This document shows positions 10,399 to 20,901 of a stretch of DNA of 64,000 nt, one piece after another. The notes below the pieces were generated by a model, which was given only the letters and a program-made list of their open reading frames with translations, searched no databases and was not told the origin of the DNA. The translations under genes and the position numbers were made by a program. Every line of letters begins with the position of its first letter. Positions within the stretch are counted from its first letter, which is position 1. The DNA is from Chrysoporthe austroafricana (taxonomy: Eukaryota; Ascomycota; Sordariomycetes; Diaporthales; Cryphonectriaceae). Where the stretch lies: assembly GCA_001051155.2 (NCBI GenBank), contig JYIP02000010.1, positions 1-64,000 of the forward strand, in the 5' to 3' direction.

Positions 10399-11111
10399 GA
10401 TGGAAACTATGGAGGAAGACGGCGAGGAGGAGGAGGAGGACGACGACGACGAGGACGAGGATGAGTACGGCAGACGAGGTCGGTTCTCTAGTCAATTCAA
10501 TTCACTGGATGGCTTGAGGGTATCCTGAGCATCTCGAACGAGGTCAAAGGGCACATGTCCCCATATTTGTAATATGATGTTTAATGCTCACCTCTGATAG
10601 TATCAAGTGTTGTCAGCCTTGGTGCGTCAATTGGTCCCAGGCAATAATAGTATTTCGCTTATAATACGTTCTATCAACAATCCACCAACCCTGCCCATGA
10701 ACCTTGGCTTATAGCCAGCCACAAGATAAGAAACCAGCGTCACCAGCGCGCACTACGATAGTGACAGTCCCTAGCCGTAGAGTTTATTATTTCTCCAAAT
10801 AATACAATCGGAAGGCCTCGCCGAAGCCACAGCCTCGGCGCTATCGCTCCGATATCCGCGCTGTCTGCGGGCGGGCGAGCTGAGCATGACTAGAGTAATA
10901 GGGGAGGGATCAAGCCTCCTCTTATCAGGACCCAGGGCGTGCCAGGTTTGGGGGGCGAATCCACCTTTTGCCGTCTTCCCCAGACGCTCCACCCGGTCCC
11001 AGGCTCTCTCTATAACCTTCTTCTTTCGAATTCACCCTCTATCCTGCGCTCCCCCCGGTGCGTCACAGCGCGCGCGTGCCCAGTCCCCTCGAGCAATCCG
11101 GAAGGCCTTAC
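10399..11111. other. Permease upstream region and lost SDR 3' half
   Basis: From the permease start to the donor-like end of the SDR fragment there is no conserved ORF. The minus strand should carry the rest of the SDR (YxxxK and C-terminal region), but none is present. The stretch includes AT-rich sequence around 10560-10700. Confidence 0.6.
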
Positions 11112-11606
11112 CGACATCCCCTGGATGGAGCTGAAGTTGATGATGGACCCGCGCTGCAGGGGCCGGCCGTCGATGGAGGACTTGATGGGCTCCTGCTTCA
11201 GCATGATGCGCGCGGCGGCCCGCAGCACGAGGAAGTTGCCCGTCAGGTTGATGTCGAGAACCCGCTTCCAGTCGGCCGTCTCAGCGAAGGTCGCGCCGCC
11301 CTTGTGCTTCATCGCGATACCCGCGGCGTTGACGACGTAGTCCAGCCGGCCGAAGTCGGCGGCGACGGACGAGATGGTGGCGTTGACCTGGTCCTCGTCC
11401 GTTATGTTTAGCGTGTGCACGAGCACGCGCGGTGTCCTCCCGCTCGCGGCCAGCGCCTCGATCTCTGCCTTGGTCTGGAGGAGCCCCTCCTGGTTTATGT
11501 CCACGAGGGCCACGCCTGCGGAGCCCTCCTTCGCGAACGCCAGCGCGCACGCCTTTCCGATGCCCGAGCCTGCGCCGGTGACGAGAGCGAAGCCGGGGAC
11601 GTCCAT
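11112..11606 (-). pseudogene. Truncated classical SDR (N-terminal half only)
   Basis: The frame from ATG 11606 gives 165 residues of a classical short-chain dehydrogenase/reductase: TGAGSGIG cofactor motif at residues 10-17, the acidic residue of VDIN after beta-2, NAAG, and the INFSS strand with the catalytic Ser. The frame reaches a good donor (TCG then GTAAGG at 11111), where an intron would start. No exon with the catalytic YxxxK or the C-terminal part follows in the next 700 bases. Reading on without splicing ends in a non-SDR tail. So the catalytic Tyr and Lys are missing, and the fragment cannot be an active SDR. A start at 11723 is possible but adds a low-complexity SHSHSHSPS stretch that is unlike SDRs. 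The SDR half at the right edge of the window is a different subfamily and not its missing part. Confidence 0.75.
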
Positions 11607-12405
11607 TGTGTCAAGATGGGAGGGACTGTGAGAGTGAGAGTGAGAGAATGTGTGTCTGTCTGTGTGTGATCGAGAGCGGTATGAATTTGTTAGGATGTAG
11701 AATAGTAATGCAAGTCTGTACATAACATAACGTTCATCAACCTACTCAGGCCCCCAACTGCTCACTTATATCCCACATGCCGTCCCCGTGAGTATCTTCC
11801 CCGCGATGCCTTACCAGTCTCTCAATGTCATCAATTGTGCTGCACGATAGCTAACGCCTTCCGGATACTGTTCTAGGGAAATACCGAGTTGCCGTATCTC
11901 CTAGGCTGGCGTGCGGAGCGGCGCGGCACTATAAATACAGGGCGCGATAAGCGACGGCTCCGCATTTGCTGTCGGGATAGCTTGCCTCTTCGAGCAGCGC
12001 TCGTTTGGTAGGTTTTCGATATCGCCCGCTAGATTGTCTTGGAGATAGTGATGCGTTGGTGCAAGTCATGGCGACGGCTCGTCCGAAAAGGGTCGCTACC
12101 GCAGGCCGTGAGGGATCGTTGTCGACCAAAAGAGGTCGCCATCGTTCGATTACACCTCGTAGTTTCATATCATAGGAAAAGTGATTGGCCTGATAGTCCG
12201 GCACGAGGATGGTGCATCTCCGGACGCACGAGTAAACCACCAAGTTATAAGGAGTTGTATACATTCTCATCATTCTCTAGAGCGATCAACAAGTAAACTG
12301 GCAACTCACTGCGTCTTGCATCTCCGAGGACTCTCAACGTCCCCTCACTGAACTCCAAGCAAAAACCACCAGCCTACTCACTGCCTAGAATAATACTCAG
12401 CAAAG
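11607..12405. other. Divergent promoter region of SDR fragment and BVMO
   Basis: This 0.8-kb stretch separates two divergently oriented genes. A GA/GT-rich microsatellite-like tract lies at about 11627-11670 just upstream of the SDR. TATAAATAC at 11930-11938 is a candidate TATA element on plus, about 470 bp before the BVMO start. No coding sequence recognised. Confidence 0.5.
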
Positions 12406-14153
12406 ATGGGTTCCGTCGACGTCGATACTGAGGCATTCGATGTGATCATCCTCGGCGCCGGCCTCTCAGGTATTTGTGCTCTCCACCATATTCGTCGTCA
12501 GTTTCCATCATGGCGCATCCGCGTCCTCGAGGCCGCTTCCAATGTCGGCGGCACATGGTGGTACAATTGTTATCCCGGCGCACGTGTCGACACTGAGTCT
12601 TTGTCCTATGCGTTCTCCTTCGACAAGGATATCATCAACGAGTGGGAATGGAAGGATACCTTTTCGACGCAGGCTGACACGCTGCGGTATGCAAACACAC
12701 TCGAATCCCCTGCCCGGATCAGAACTAATGCATCCATCCCAGATACATTGAGTTCGTGGCCAAGAAGCTTGACCTTTATAAAGACATGCAGTTCAACACG
12801 CGCGTCCGGTCTGCCACCTGGCAGGACGAATCGCGGACATGGCGCTTCACAGATGACAACGGTCGAGAGTATACGACGCGGTGGTTCATCAGCTGCGTCG
12901 GGTTTCTCTCCAGCCCCACCCTACCGGCCATACCGGGCATCGATACCTTCCAGGGCCTCGCCCGGCATTCATCTCAGTGGCCACGCGACTTCGACATGAA
13001 GCGCGACTTTGGGGGGAAGCGCATCGGTGTGATCGGGACGGGCGCAACGGGGACACAGATCGTCACGGCTACGGCAAAGGAGCCTAGCGTTAAGTCTATT
13101 GAGGTCTTCCAGCGGACGGCAAACTGGCTCGCGCCCTTGCGCACCGAGCCCATCACACCAGAGCGCATGGAGGAGGTCAGGCGCGACTACGACCAGATCT
13201 GGGCCCAGTGCAACAGCACCTCCTCGGGCTTCCTGCACGGCGCCGACCCACGCAAGACGTTAGAAGTGTCTGACGAGGAGCGCAACGCGCTGTACGAGAA
13301 GCTGTATTCGGAGCCGGGATTCGGCAAGTGGATGGGCGTGTTCAGCGACACGTATACGAACCAGAAAGCCAACGACTTGTACAGCGCCTTCCACGCTGAG
13401 AAGATCAGGTCGAGGATCAACGATCCCGCCGTGGCAGAGAGCTTGGTCCCTAAGGACCACGGCTTTGGCACACGTCGTGTTCCGCTCGAGAGTGGATACT
13501 TCGAGGTGTACAACCAGCCCAACGTCCACCTGGTCGACCTGAAGAAGACGCCCATTGAGCGGGCGACCCCCAAGGGGATCCTCACCTCTGACGGCGTGGA
13601 GCACGAGCTTGACGTGCTCGTCTTCGCGACCGGGTTTGACGCTGTGACCGGCGCGTTCGCCAACATCGAATGGCACGGGTTGAGCGACCGGCCGCTCTTG
13701 GGGCTCAGCAAAGATCTTGCTGCTACAGCCGGCAAGGCACGACCGGAGCCCGTCTGGCTCGACCACCGCCCCAGAACCTTCCTCGGCCTCACCGTCCCCG
13801 CCATGCCCAACATGTTCATGGTGCTCGGCCCGCACCAGCCCTTCGGCAACGCACCACGCAGCATCGAGAACGCGGTGCAGACTATAACCCAGCTCCTGCA
13901 GCACTGTGAGAGCAAGGGCTACACATATGTCGAGCCTACTGAGGCCGCGGTGGAGGCGTGGACCGAACACGTCCACTCGCGCAGCGAGGGCTCGCTCATA
14001 AACCAGGTTGATAGTTGGATCACGGGTGTGAACAAGAACGTCAAGGGGCGGACGGTGAGAAGTGTGGTCAGATATACCGGTCATATGCATGAGTACAAGA
14101 GAAGGTGTGCAGCGTGTAAGGACGCGGGCTGGGAGGGCTTGACGCTTGCTTAA
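12406..14153 (+). CDS. Type I Baeyer-Villiger monooxygenase
   Basis: Predicted FAD- and NADPH-dependent enzyme that inserts oxygen next to a ketone to give an ester or lactone. Two exons, 12406-12686 and 12743-14153, give 563 aa; the 56-nt intron has a CTAAT branch site and CAG acceptor. Visible motifs: FAD Rossmann GAGLSG (residues 17-22), the GGTWW segment, the type I BVMO fingerprint FQGLARHSSQWP (about residues 163-174, fitting FxGxxxHxxxW), NADPH Rossmann GTGATG (192-197), and FATGFD near the C-terminus. Length is usual for the family and the gene looks intact. It lies in the left part of the terpene cluster; a role in opening or lactonising a terpenoid ketone is inference. Its substrate cannot be told from sequence. 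Confidence 0.92.
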
Positions 14154-14754
14154 GTTATGTCGATCTTCTTCTGCTATAATGAGACTTTTAGGCACAAGAG
14201 ACTGCTGATGAGTACCTTACTGGTTCCTACTTTCCAATTTAGTTCTGATACGTGACGTCGAAGGCAAACAGGAGTCGATCCTTTGGAATACGGTTATGTA
14301 CGCCGAGTCTATGGAGAGTATGAGGATCCGGAATCGAACCGGAGTTCATCTGCACGCTCCGGCTGCTTCGGCATTCTTACGGTGCCTTTGGCACACAAAA
14401 GTACATTCATTTGCGTTCGTCAGATAATTGTATTGCATTGATTGGACAGCAGCAAACCAAAAGCCTCGGGCCCCAAACTAAGTACTATGCATCGGCTTGA
14501 AGAGGACAGGCCGATATATGGTATATACCCTTGCTAGAAGTGCTATAGCCCAGAAGAAATATCATGATAGTAAATGTACAGAGTCCCAAAAGACTATCAC
14601 CCTCTACCTGCGTAAGGGCAGTTTGACTCATTAGCGAAACACTGGAAAGAGAAACGAAATAACGTCTGCATCAACCAGAAAATGCATGACTTCGTTCGGT
14701 CCTTATATGGGGGCTCATCACGAACTCGAGCCTCACCATATTTCCCAATTCACA
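14154..14754. other. Intergenic with a tRNA-like T-arm
   Basis: Lies between the convergent ends of the BVMO and the minus-strand HET gene. The only structure seen is the tRNA-like T-arm at 14327-14343. Confidence 0.6.
14327..14343 (-). other. tRNA-like T-arm / B box (degenerate tRNA or SINE remnant)
   Basis: The minus strand reads TCCGG-TTCGATT-CCGGA, a perfect 5-bp T-stem with a canonical loop, and contains the RNA polymerase III B box GGTTCGATTCC. I could not find a matching D-arm, anticodon arm or the 5' acceptor strand in the 120 nt upstream. It is therefore not called as a tRNA gene. A decayed tRNA or tRNA-derived short repeat is most likely. Confidence 0.4.
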
Positions 14755-17246
14755 TCAGACCAGACGCGAGGAGCTAGCTTCGGCGATCGATACACTCTGA
14801 AGTCCATCAATTTCGCGAAATTCTTTCCCCACCCCTAGGAATTCTACTAAGATTGCACCCCATCCATTGAAACATGGGTCCCGTCCTGGCACTCTGTGTC
14901 TGGTTAGGAGGACTGCATATTTGCGACCTTTGACCCAACTCAGCGATTCAAGATACTCGCTCAGCTTCACGCTTGTCTCTTCACTTGGTATAGAACTCCG
15001 ATCGTTTGAAGATAGGCACTTCACTAGCACCCACAACTCCGGATCTAACCCGTGTGCATAGGACATGTCCGTGGATGCAACAATGGAAATATCGCGAGCC
15101 AAAATCGTGCCCCCGTCTTTCAGTTGCCACGAATCGACTAGCGAAATACCTACAGCAGTCAACCCCGGCGCGACTTTTCGTGTTGAGTATTTCCTTTTTT
15201 GCGGGTTGTCGATAGGTAGCATCGTGCCGACTGGGCGAAGGGGATTGTCATCCTCATCAAAAATATCCCAATACGTCGTCTCGATTAAATATCGGGAGCA
15301 GAAGAACAGCCCACCTTCGATCTGCCGAACTTCTCTCAGGAACTCAATCGGGAAAGTCCCCAGAATCAGATCAGAATTCTCCGCGGGGTATTCCACGGAG
15401 TCCATTCATTTGGTAGCGCCTGTAACAGCGGAAATGGCTTCAGCTCTCGAGGAGGTGCATTGTCGCTCCTGGGAAGTGATCAGTAACCCGAGGCGAGAAA
15501 AAAAGCCAGTCCCGAAGAACGAATCGGTGGCGATGATTGCTTCGAATACGGGCCTGGGAAGATCTAATGTAACCAAATCTACTTGTTCGTCAAACTCGAG
15601 GTTGATGTCCTCCACGGCCAAAGACAAACTAGCAACAAGATCCACTGTAACTGGCAATCTTTTAGGGCCGTGCAGTATACAGAGATCCCAAACGCCGTTG
15701 ACAAGCATCATGTCGGGCCGGAGAAAGAATTCTTGCAGTGTCCAAAGTGAAGTGAACCAGCCGCAGGGGGCGTCCAGCCAGCTGACCATCGACGCTGCAT
15801 ACCCATTCAGTTCACCAGGCTGAGGAAGACCGAAGTCATGACAAAGAAAGGTGCTAAGGCTGTCCTGCGACATCTCAGCAACAATGCCAGAGATTCGATC
15901 CTTCAGTTCGGAAACGAGAAGTTCTATACGACCGCGGCTACCAGCAGAGTTCTTCAGATACTAAAGAGCGAACCACTGAATGACGCAGCGTAAACCTCTC
16001 CAGTCCGGCACCTGATTTAACCACGCAATGGCGTAACGAGCCTTTCGAAAAATGGTAGCTTGCTTCCCAATTTCAAGTCTGGCTCGAGTAGCAAACTCGT
16101 TGTTTGATCTGTCTTGAGGGATACAGAACAGATCAAACCATATATAAGCGGTCTTTAACCAACCATCAACCCGCTGATACTGACGTAGAAATTCATCTGG
16201 GAGACTTTCGACGTCAAACCGAGAATTCCGGGGTACCTTCCAGGGAACACATCTGTGGAGCCCATCTTGTATAAATACTCCTGAATCTTGTCCTTCTAAA
16301 CGCCACCGACCCCAGGTGTGACTGATAGCGGTGTATTTGGGGAGTGCAGATATGTCCTCTATCTTCACAGTCTGCTTCCTCTGCACATACCAAAGATAAT
16401 AGGGCGCTCCATTGAGACTCTGTCTATGAAGCCAGGGAGAGGAATCGATTAAGCAGGGGATTGGATATTGAGTTGGGTGACGAAGTCTGGTTTCAGACAT
16501 TAGAACCGACTCTTCTAGCTTTGGAATGCGGACCATGCCACTCTTTGGTGAGCAGCAATATCTCCAGAGCGTCGCCGAGAACTCGATATGGATGCTGCGA
16601 TGTCTGCGCCGGAATTCTGTATGAACTCCTCTCCAAAATGTCGGATTAAGTTGTAGTGGTAGATGCCACATAACTTCTGGTCGGCATCGAGCCTGAGGAG
16701 GAAAGCAGCAAATGCATCCCAGTATTTGGTGCCCGAATTATCACAATCAGAACTTTCAGGGTCTGAGTCCGAAATCTCGCCCCTGTCTGCTGCTGTATCG
16801 ATAGCCAGACTGGTGAGAAGGGTCTCTATCTCGGACAAGACCTCACTTTCACCAATGGCAGCACCATCGTCCTGGGAGATTTGTATGTTCTGATCTCTCG
16901 CCAGCAAGGAGCGGAGAAATCCACTCAGGCGCACCGGCAAGCCGTCTATATCACCGTCCATGGTGTCCCGAATGCACTTCCGAACCTCGCTCATTAGCAC
17001 GGGAAGGTCGTATTTGGCCTCCCACCAATCCACAAGGATGGCCAGAGAGAAACGCTGAGACGCAGCAAGGCTTGTGATGAAGGACGACGAATCCCGCTGA
17101 AGCTCGGCTCGGCACGCGGCGAAGGCCAGCAAGCCCCGGGGCCATGGCGACAGTACGGAGAAAGCTGGCTTTGCCCATCTCTCATACTCCAGCAACAAGG
17201 GTGGAGCATCCGGCTCATCAGGTATCTCAGCGGGCGAAAATGCCAT
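14755..17246 (-). pseudogene. HET-domain protein, broken copy 1
   Basis: Heterokaryon-incompatibility domain proteins trigger cell death after fusion of unlike strains. On minus, a frame runs from ATG 17246 to about 16515 (N-terminal region). The HET core continues in another frame from about 16560 to 15961: YTAISHTWGRWR, YIWFDLFCIPQD and AIAWLNQV are the three usual HET blocks. A TAG at 15963-15961 interrupts it; the frame then continues with WTLQE (15960-15409), meets a TGA at 15408-15406, and continues to 14755. At the TGA the plus-strand paralogue at 17706-20385 has Trp (GVTDWY versus GATK-stop), so TGG changed to TGA. The frame switch near 16530 lacks a credible intron and looks like a frameshift. 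The paralogue is head-to-head with a 459-bp gap. Confidence 0.75.
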
Positions 17247-17705
17247 TCTATGCTTGGAAGGATGCCTGCATGCTATGTTGACGCCTTTGGTGGTTTCGAC
17301 GGGCTTGAGCGGTCACCAAGATCTGACGTCGTGGCTCGTGTGATAATTGCATTCGTTATTGCAGCCCAGCTGAGGAAGGGAGATTCTGGGCACCACCCTC
17401 TACAGCCTTGAAGAGAGTAAAGTGCCCCTGTTTGGACATGAGCGCAGCCAGCGGCCGGACACTGAGATTGAAATGTGAGATGGCCACGCCACAGGGGGCT
17501 ATGCGGATGCGGAGTTTATAAAAGCCGATGATTATGCCTTACAACTCCTGTGCTAATACCTAGAGAGGATCCCCGCTCCGGTCTCCCAAGTATTTTGCAA
17601 GATACCCCGTGTTATTTTGCACAACCACGACCACTCATCAAGTCGGAGGCCGCAACACAATCTCGAAGTCAAACAGCCACCTCTCGGATCTCGTGAGCCC
17701 CTGCA
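17247..17705. other. Shared upstream region of the two HET genes
   Basis: A 459-bp interval between two divergently oriented HET-type genes. It would hold both promoters. A tract at about 17500-17525 reads GGAGTTTATAAAAGCC, a good TATA-like element for the plus-strand gene (about 185 bp upstream of its ATG). Confidence 0.5.
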
Positions 17706-20385
17706 ATGAATCATGGGACTGATAGCCCGTCAGACCATGCTATTACCCGAGAGCTGGAAGCCTGGAGGCGATCGTATGACGAATATAAACATGTGCCGTA
17801 TCCTTTTTCCCCCGAGTGGGAAGAATTCGAGAGACTGCAGTGGGGCGACTACGAACGACTCCGAGATCTTCAACAGGCCGCTGGATTACCACTCCTGGCA
17901 TGGCAGAGACCCGAGGAGGAGTCCAGGGACAATGTCCTGCTCAAGAAAATCACAACTTATAGTCCGCTTCAAGAACACTACCTTCAATTCTGCCCCTTGT
18001 CTGTTTATTTGCATCGATGGGTGGGACACAACGTCAGCAGTCAAGATCGACGCTATCTATGGAAGGCGGCTTTGTCTAGTTGGGACAAGTTCGGACAGCT
18101 CTATCGAGAAGGTCCGTCTACCTTCCGGACAGGACTATCTCCAATGCAGAATTCTGCGTATATCGCTCTGAGAGCTTGGTGGTCCTCGGCGTACTGCGAT
18201 CGCCGGCTTACAAGTGCTTCACGAGCCTTCATGGAGCAGAGAGTAGCCGCACCAGAGCCTTTTGACCCAGTTGCAACAAGCTTTTTGCGAGCAAATGCCG
18301 AGGCCACGCTGACCGAGTACTCGCTATACCACGCCGAATGCTTCCTCTTATTTCTCCTGGAGTTCCAACCGCAGGCCTGGGAGCCATACACCAGCCTAAC
18401 GTCACTCAGAATTCTTCAAAGCCGCCGGGTTGTGACTACTAGTATCGCTAGAGCTCAGCGTCTGGCATATTCGGCCCTCTGGCCGGATGTCCTTAATCGT
18501 CCGGCTTCTGCTGAGTCAGTTGAGTATCCACCGGTCCAGGTGAAGGTAAATCCCTGGATTGTGAGGTCCGACTCCGACGATAAGCCTTACTTCCTATGGG
18601 ACACCTACCTGAGGAAGACAGTTGTTGTTGCTGAGCTTTCCGGGGGTTGCCCAGAATATCTCTGCATCAGCCATACTTGGGGCCGATGGAGAGTGGAACC
18701 ACCAGTCGAAATGCTTGGTGTTCCGTGGCCTGTGCCTCAAAACACGAAGTTTAACGTCGAGAAATTGCCAGAAGACCTCGCCAGCTTAGGGGCTAGATGT
18801 CGATATGTCTAGTCCGATCTCTTCTACATCCCCCAAGAGAGGTCAACGCGCGCACAGATTGAGATTGCCAGACAGGTGAGTAATGGCAAGGCTACATTTC
18901 ATATTCCTTGGACAACTGTAGCAGTCCTTGTTTGGAATGTATCGAAAGGTGTTAATTACTGATTTTCATCCCTATCGTAGGCTGATATCTTCCGAAACGC
19001 GAACGCATGCATTGCTTGGCTGAATGATGTTGAAATATGGAGCGACATGGAGTGTGCGCTATCCTGGCTAAGTACTAGGTTTTTCAACGCTACAACTCGG
19101 CCGTACCAAGACTCTCCCGCGGACCGCACTGCCTTGGAAACCAAGCAGGAGCCCGACGCAGTTGTTGAAGGAGCTTCTTCACCAGTAGACTTGATGAAAT
19201 GCACGGACAGTGTCAATCTTGCATTCTCGGAACTCGAAAATGAGCTCATAGGCCCGATACCATGGTTTTCCTCTCTCTGGACCCTCCAAGAGTCTATCCT
19301 ATGTCCGGAGATGGAATTGTGCTCGAGAGACTGGTCGAGGTTAGAAGATACATGGAGTGCGCCTATCAGTCTCAAAACTCTAGTTATATTCATCGGGGAG
19401 TGCAAAGAACTTTGTCCTCTAGAAGCGCCAAAAGACTATCCATTCTCGGATTGGCATTACCGGCTAGCTGTTTCAGATCATTACTTCAAACTCGAAAAGG
19501 AAGACTTTGCGAGTATTATGAAGACTTGGCCGCGAGGACCGAGAGAACTCTCCATCTTCCACGACTGCACGGAACTGAGCGGGTTGATGGACACCGAATC
19601 ACCGGCTGCGATCTTCAACAGGGCAACAGTCAGGGTGTGTACCGGCAGCCGAGCCCCCGCGATCATGTCGGCGCTCGGGGTTACGGACTGGTATAAACGG
19701 CGTCTTACTTCGGGAGAGACCAGAGAGTCAGAAGACCGCCTCTTGTTTGATACATTCCCTATCAGCTTCATCCGAGAGGCATCCTCAAAAGTTCGGCGCC
19801 TCATTCTTCCAACCTAGGGATTATTTAATCGGACTTGGTGAGACGACAAACATGGCTATTGAGAGGCGCAAGGTGCTAGGCAGCATGATTCCATTCGCCA
19901 AGGGAATATCAATCATAGGGGAGGCGGATGACCACTTGAATATTGACCTGCGCGACCAGCCGTCAGTCTGAAGCTGGGTTGTGCAGGATGACGGCACTGT
20001 GAGCATTCTCCAAGCAGGGCTAGTGGCATCTTCCACAGATATTGGCTGGCATCCGGATGTAGCACCCGCCTCGAAAATCCGTGCCTACTTGGATCTCGAT
20101 GTCGGGGGTGAGGGGACCGATGACGATACTGAAGATCTTGTTCGTACCCTGCAAGATCTGGCTGGCGATCAGAGTCGAATCTACGCTGTCAGTCTACGTC
20201 AAGAGATTGACCAACTGGAGGGCATACTTCTATATGGTTTGGGAAGCGAGGCCCCCCATGGCACAGACCATCTAGTCAGGGTAGGCAACTTCTCCCTGCC
20301 AGCGCAGTATCAAGACGAGGAACACAAGAAGCCTTGCAGTCTTCCTTCTGTCAGAGATGTTCAAGTAGACTGGGTAGTGCTTTAA
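17706..20385 (+). pseudogene. HET-domain protein, broken copy 2
   Basis: Paralogue of the minus-strand HET gene. From ATG 17706 the frame gives an N-terminal region of about 320 residues and then YLCISHTWGRWR. It hits a TAG at 18810-18812 exactly where the paralogue has Trp (YIWFDLFCIPQD versus YV-stop-SDLFYIPQE), so TGG changed to TAG. It reads on to a normal 105-nt intron (18876-18980, GTGAGT..GTAG), then ADIFRNANACIAWLNDV and SSLWTLQES. A one-base frameshift at the A-run near 19785 moves the homology to another frame (KFGASFFQPRDYLIG), and a TGA at 19969-19971 interrupts that. The C-terminal part then runs to 20385. Three lesions make a functional full-length product very unlikely, though the N-terminal region could still be made. 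Confidence 0.78.
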
Positions 20386-20901
20386 ACTAGAGTGCCTTTC
20401 TGTTTGGTGAATAAGATCACATAAAAGAAAACAATCTATATATATAATCAATAATCTTAATAGCAAGCAGAGGTAGCACTCGAATGACTGCTAGAGCCAA
20501 AGCCGTGCGACGATTGCATAAGTTAAATATAATCATCACTTCTTTTCGAAACTCATTCACTCGGAATACACAGGACGTGAGATTATGTTATTTCCTAAAT
20601 GCTAAGAGGTGTTACTGGACTCATCTACGTTATCTATAATTTTGACTCTCGTCCCCATTAATCCCATTTGCAGCAGCACGCATGTGTCACTGCTTCACTG
20701 TCGTGTCACCTACAGGAGGGCAGTGGGGTCCAAAGCTCAACAATATAGTACGCATTAGTATAGTCATGACAGCCACGATCATACAGTATGGGCTGATCTT
20801 TAGGCGTCATGTCCTGAAGACGACCTATTCAGATAATTACCTACACGGTGCCATCTGCAATACTCAAAAGCAACTATTTGCCGGTATCCGCCAAATACTC
20901 T
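20386..20901. other. Intergenic, AT-rich, no gene seen
   Basis: Convergent 3' region between HET copy 2 and the P450. AT-rich with TATATATA-like tracts around 20437-20450; probably 3' UTRs. Confidence 0.6.

Noticed and set aside
9058..10464. Long plus-strand ORF of 468 codons
   Set aside because: It is antisense to the permease. Its composition (Gly/Ala/Arg/Asp-rich, no domains) is what GC-rich third positions on the other strand produce.
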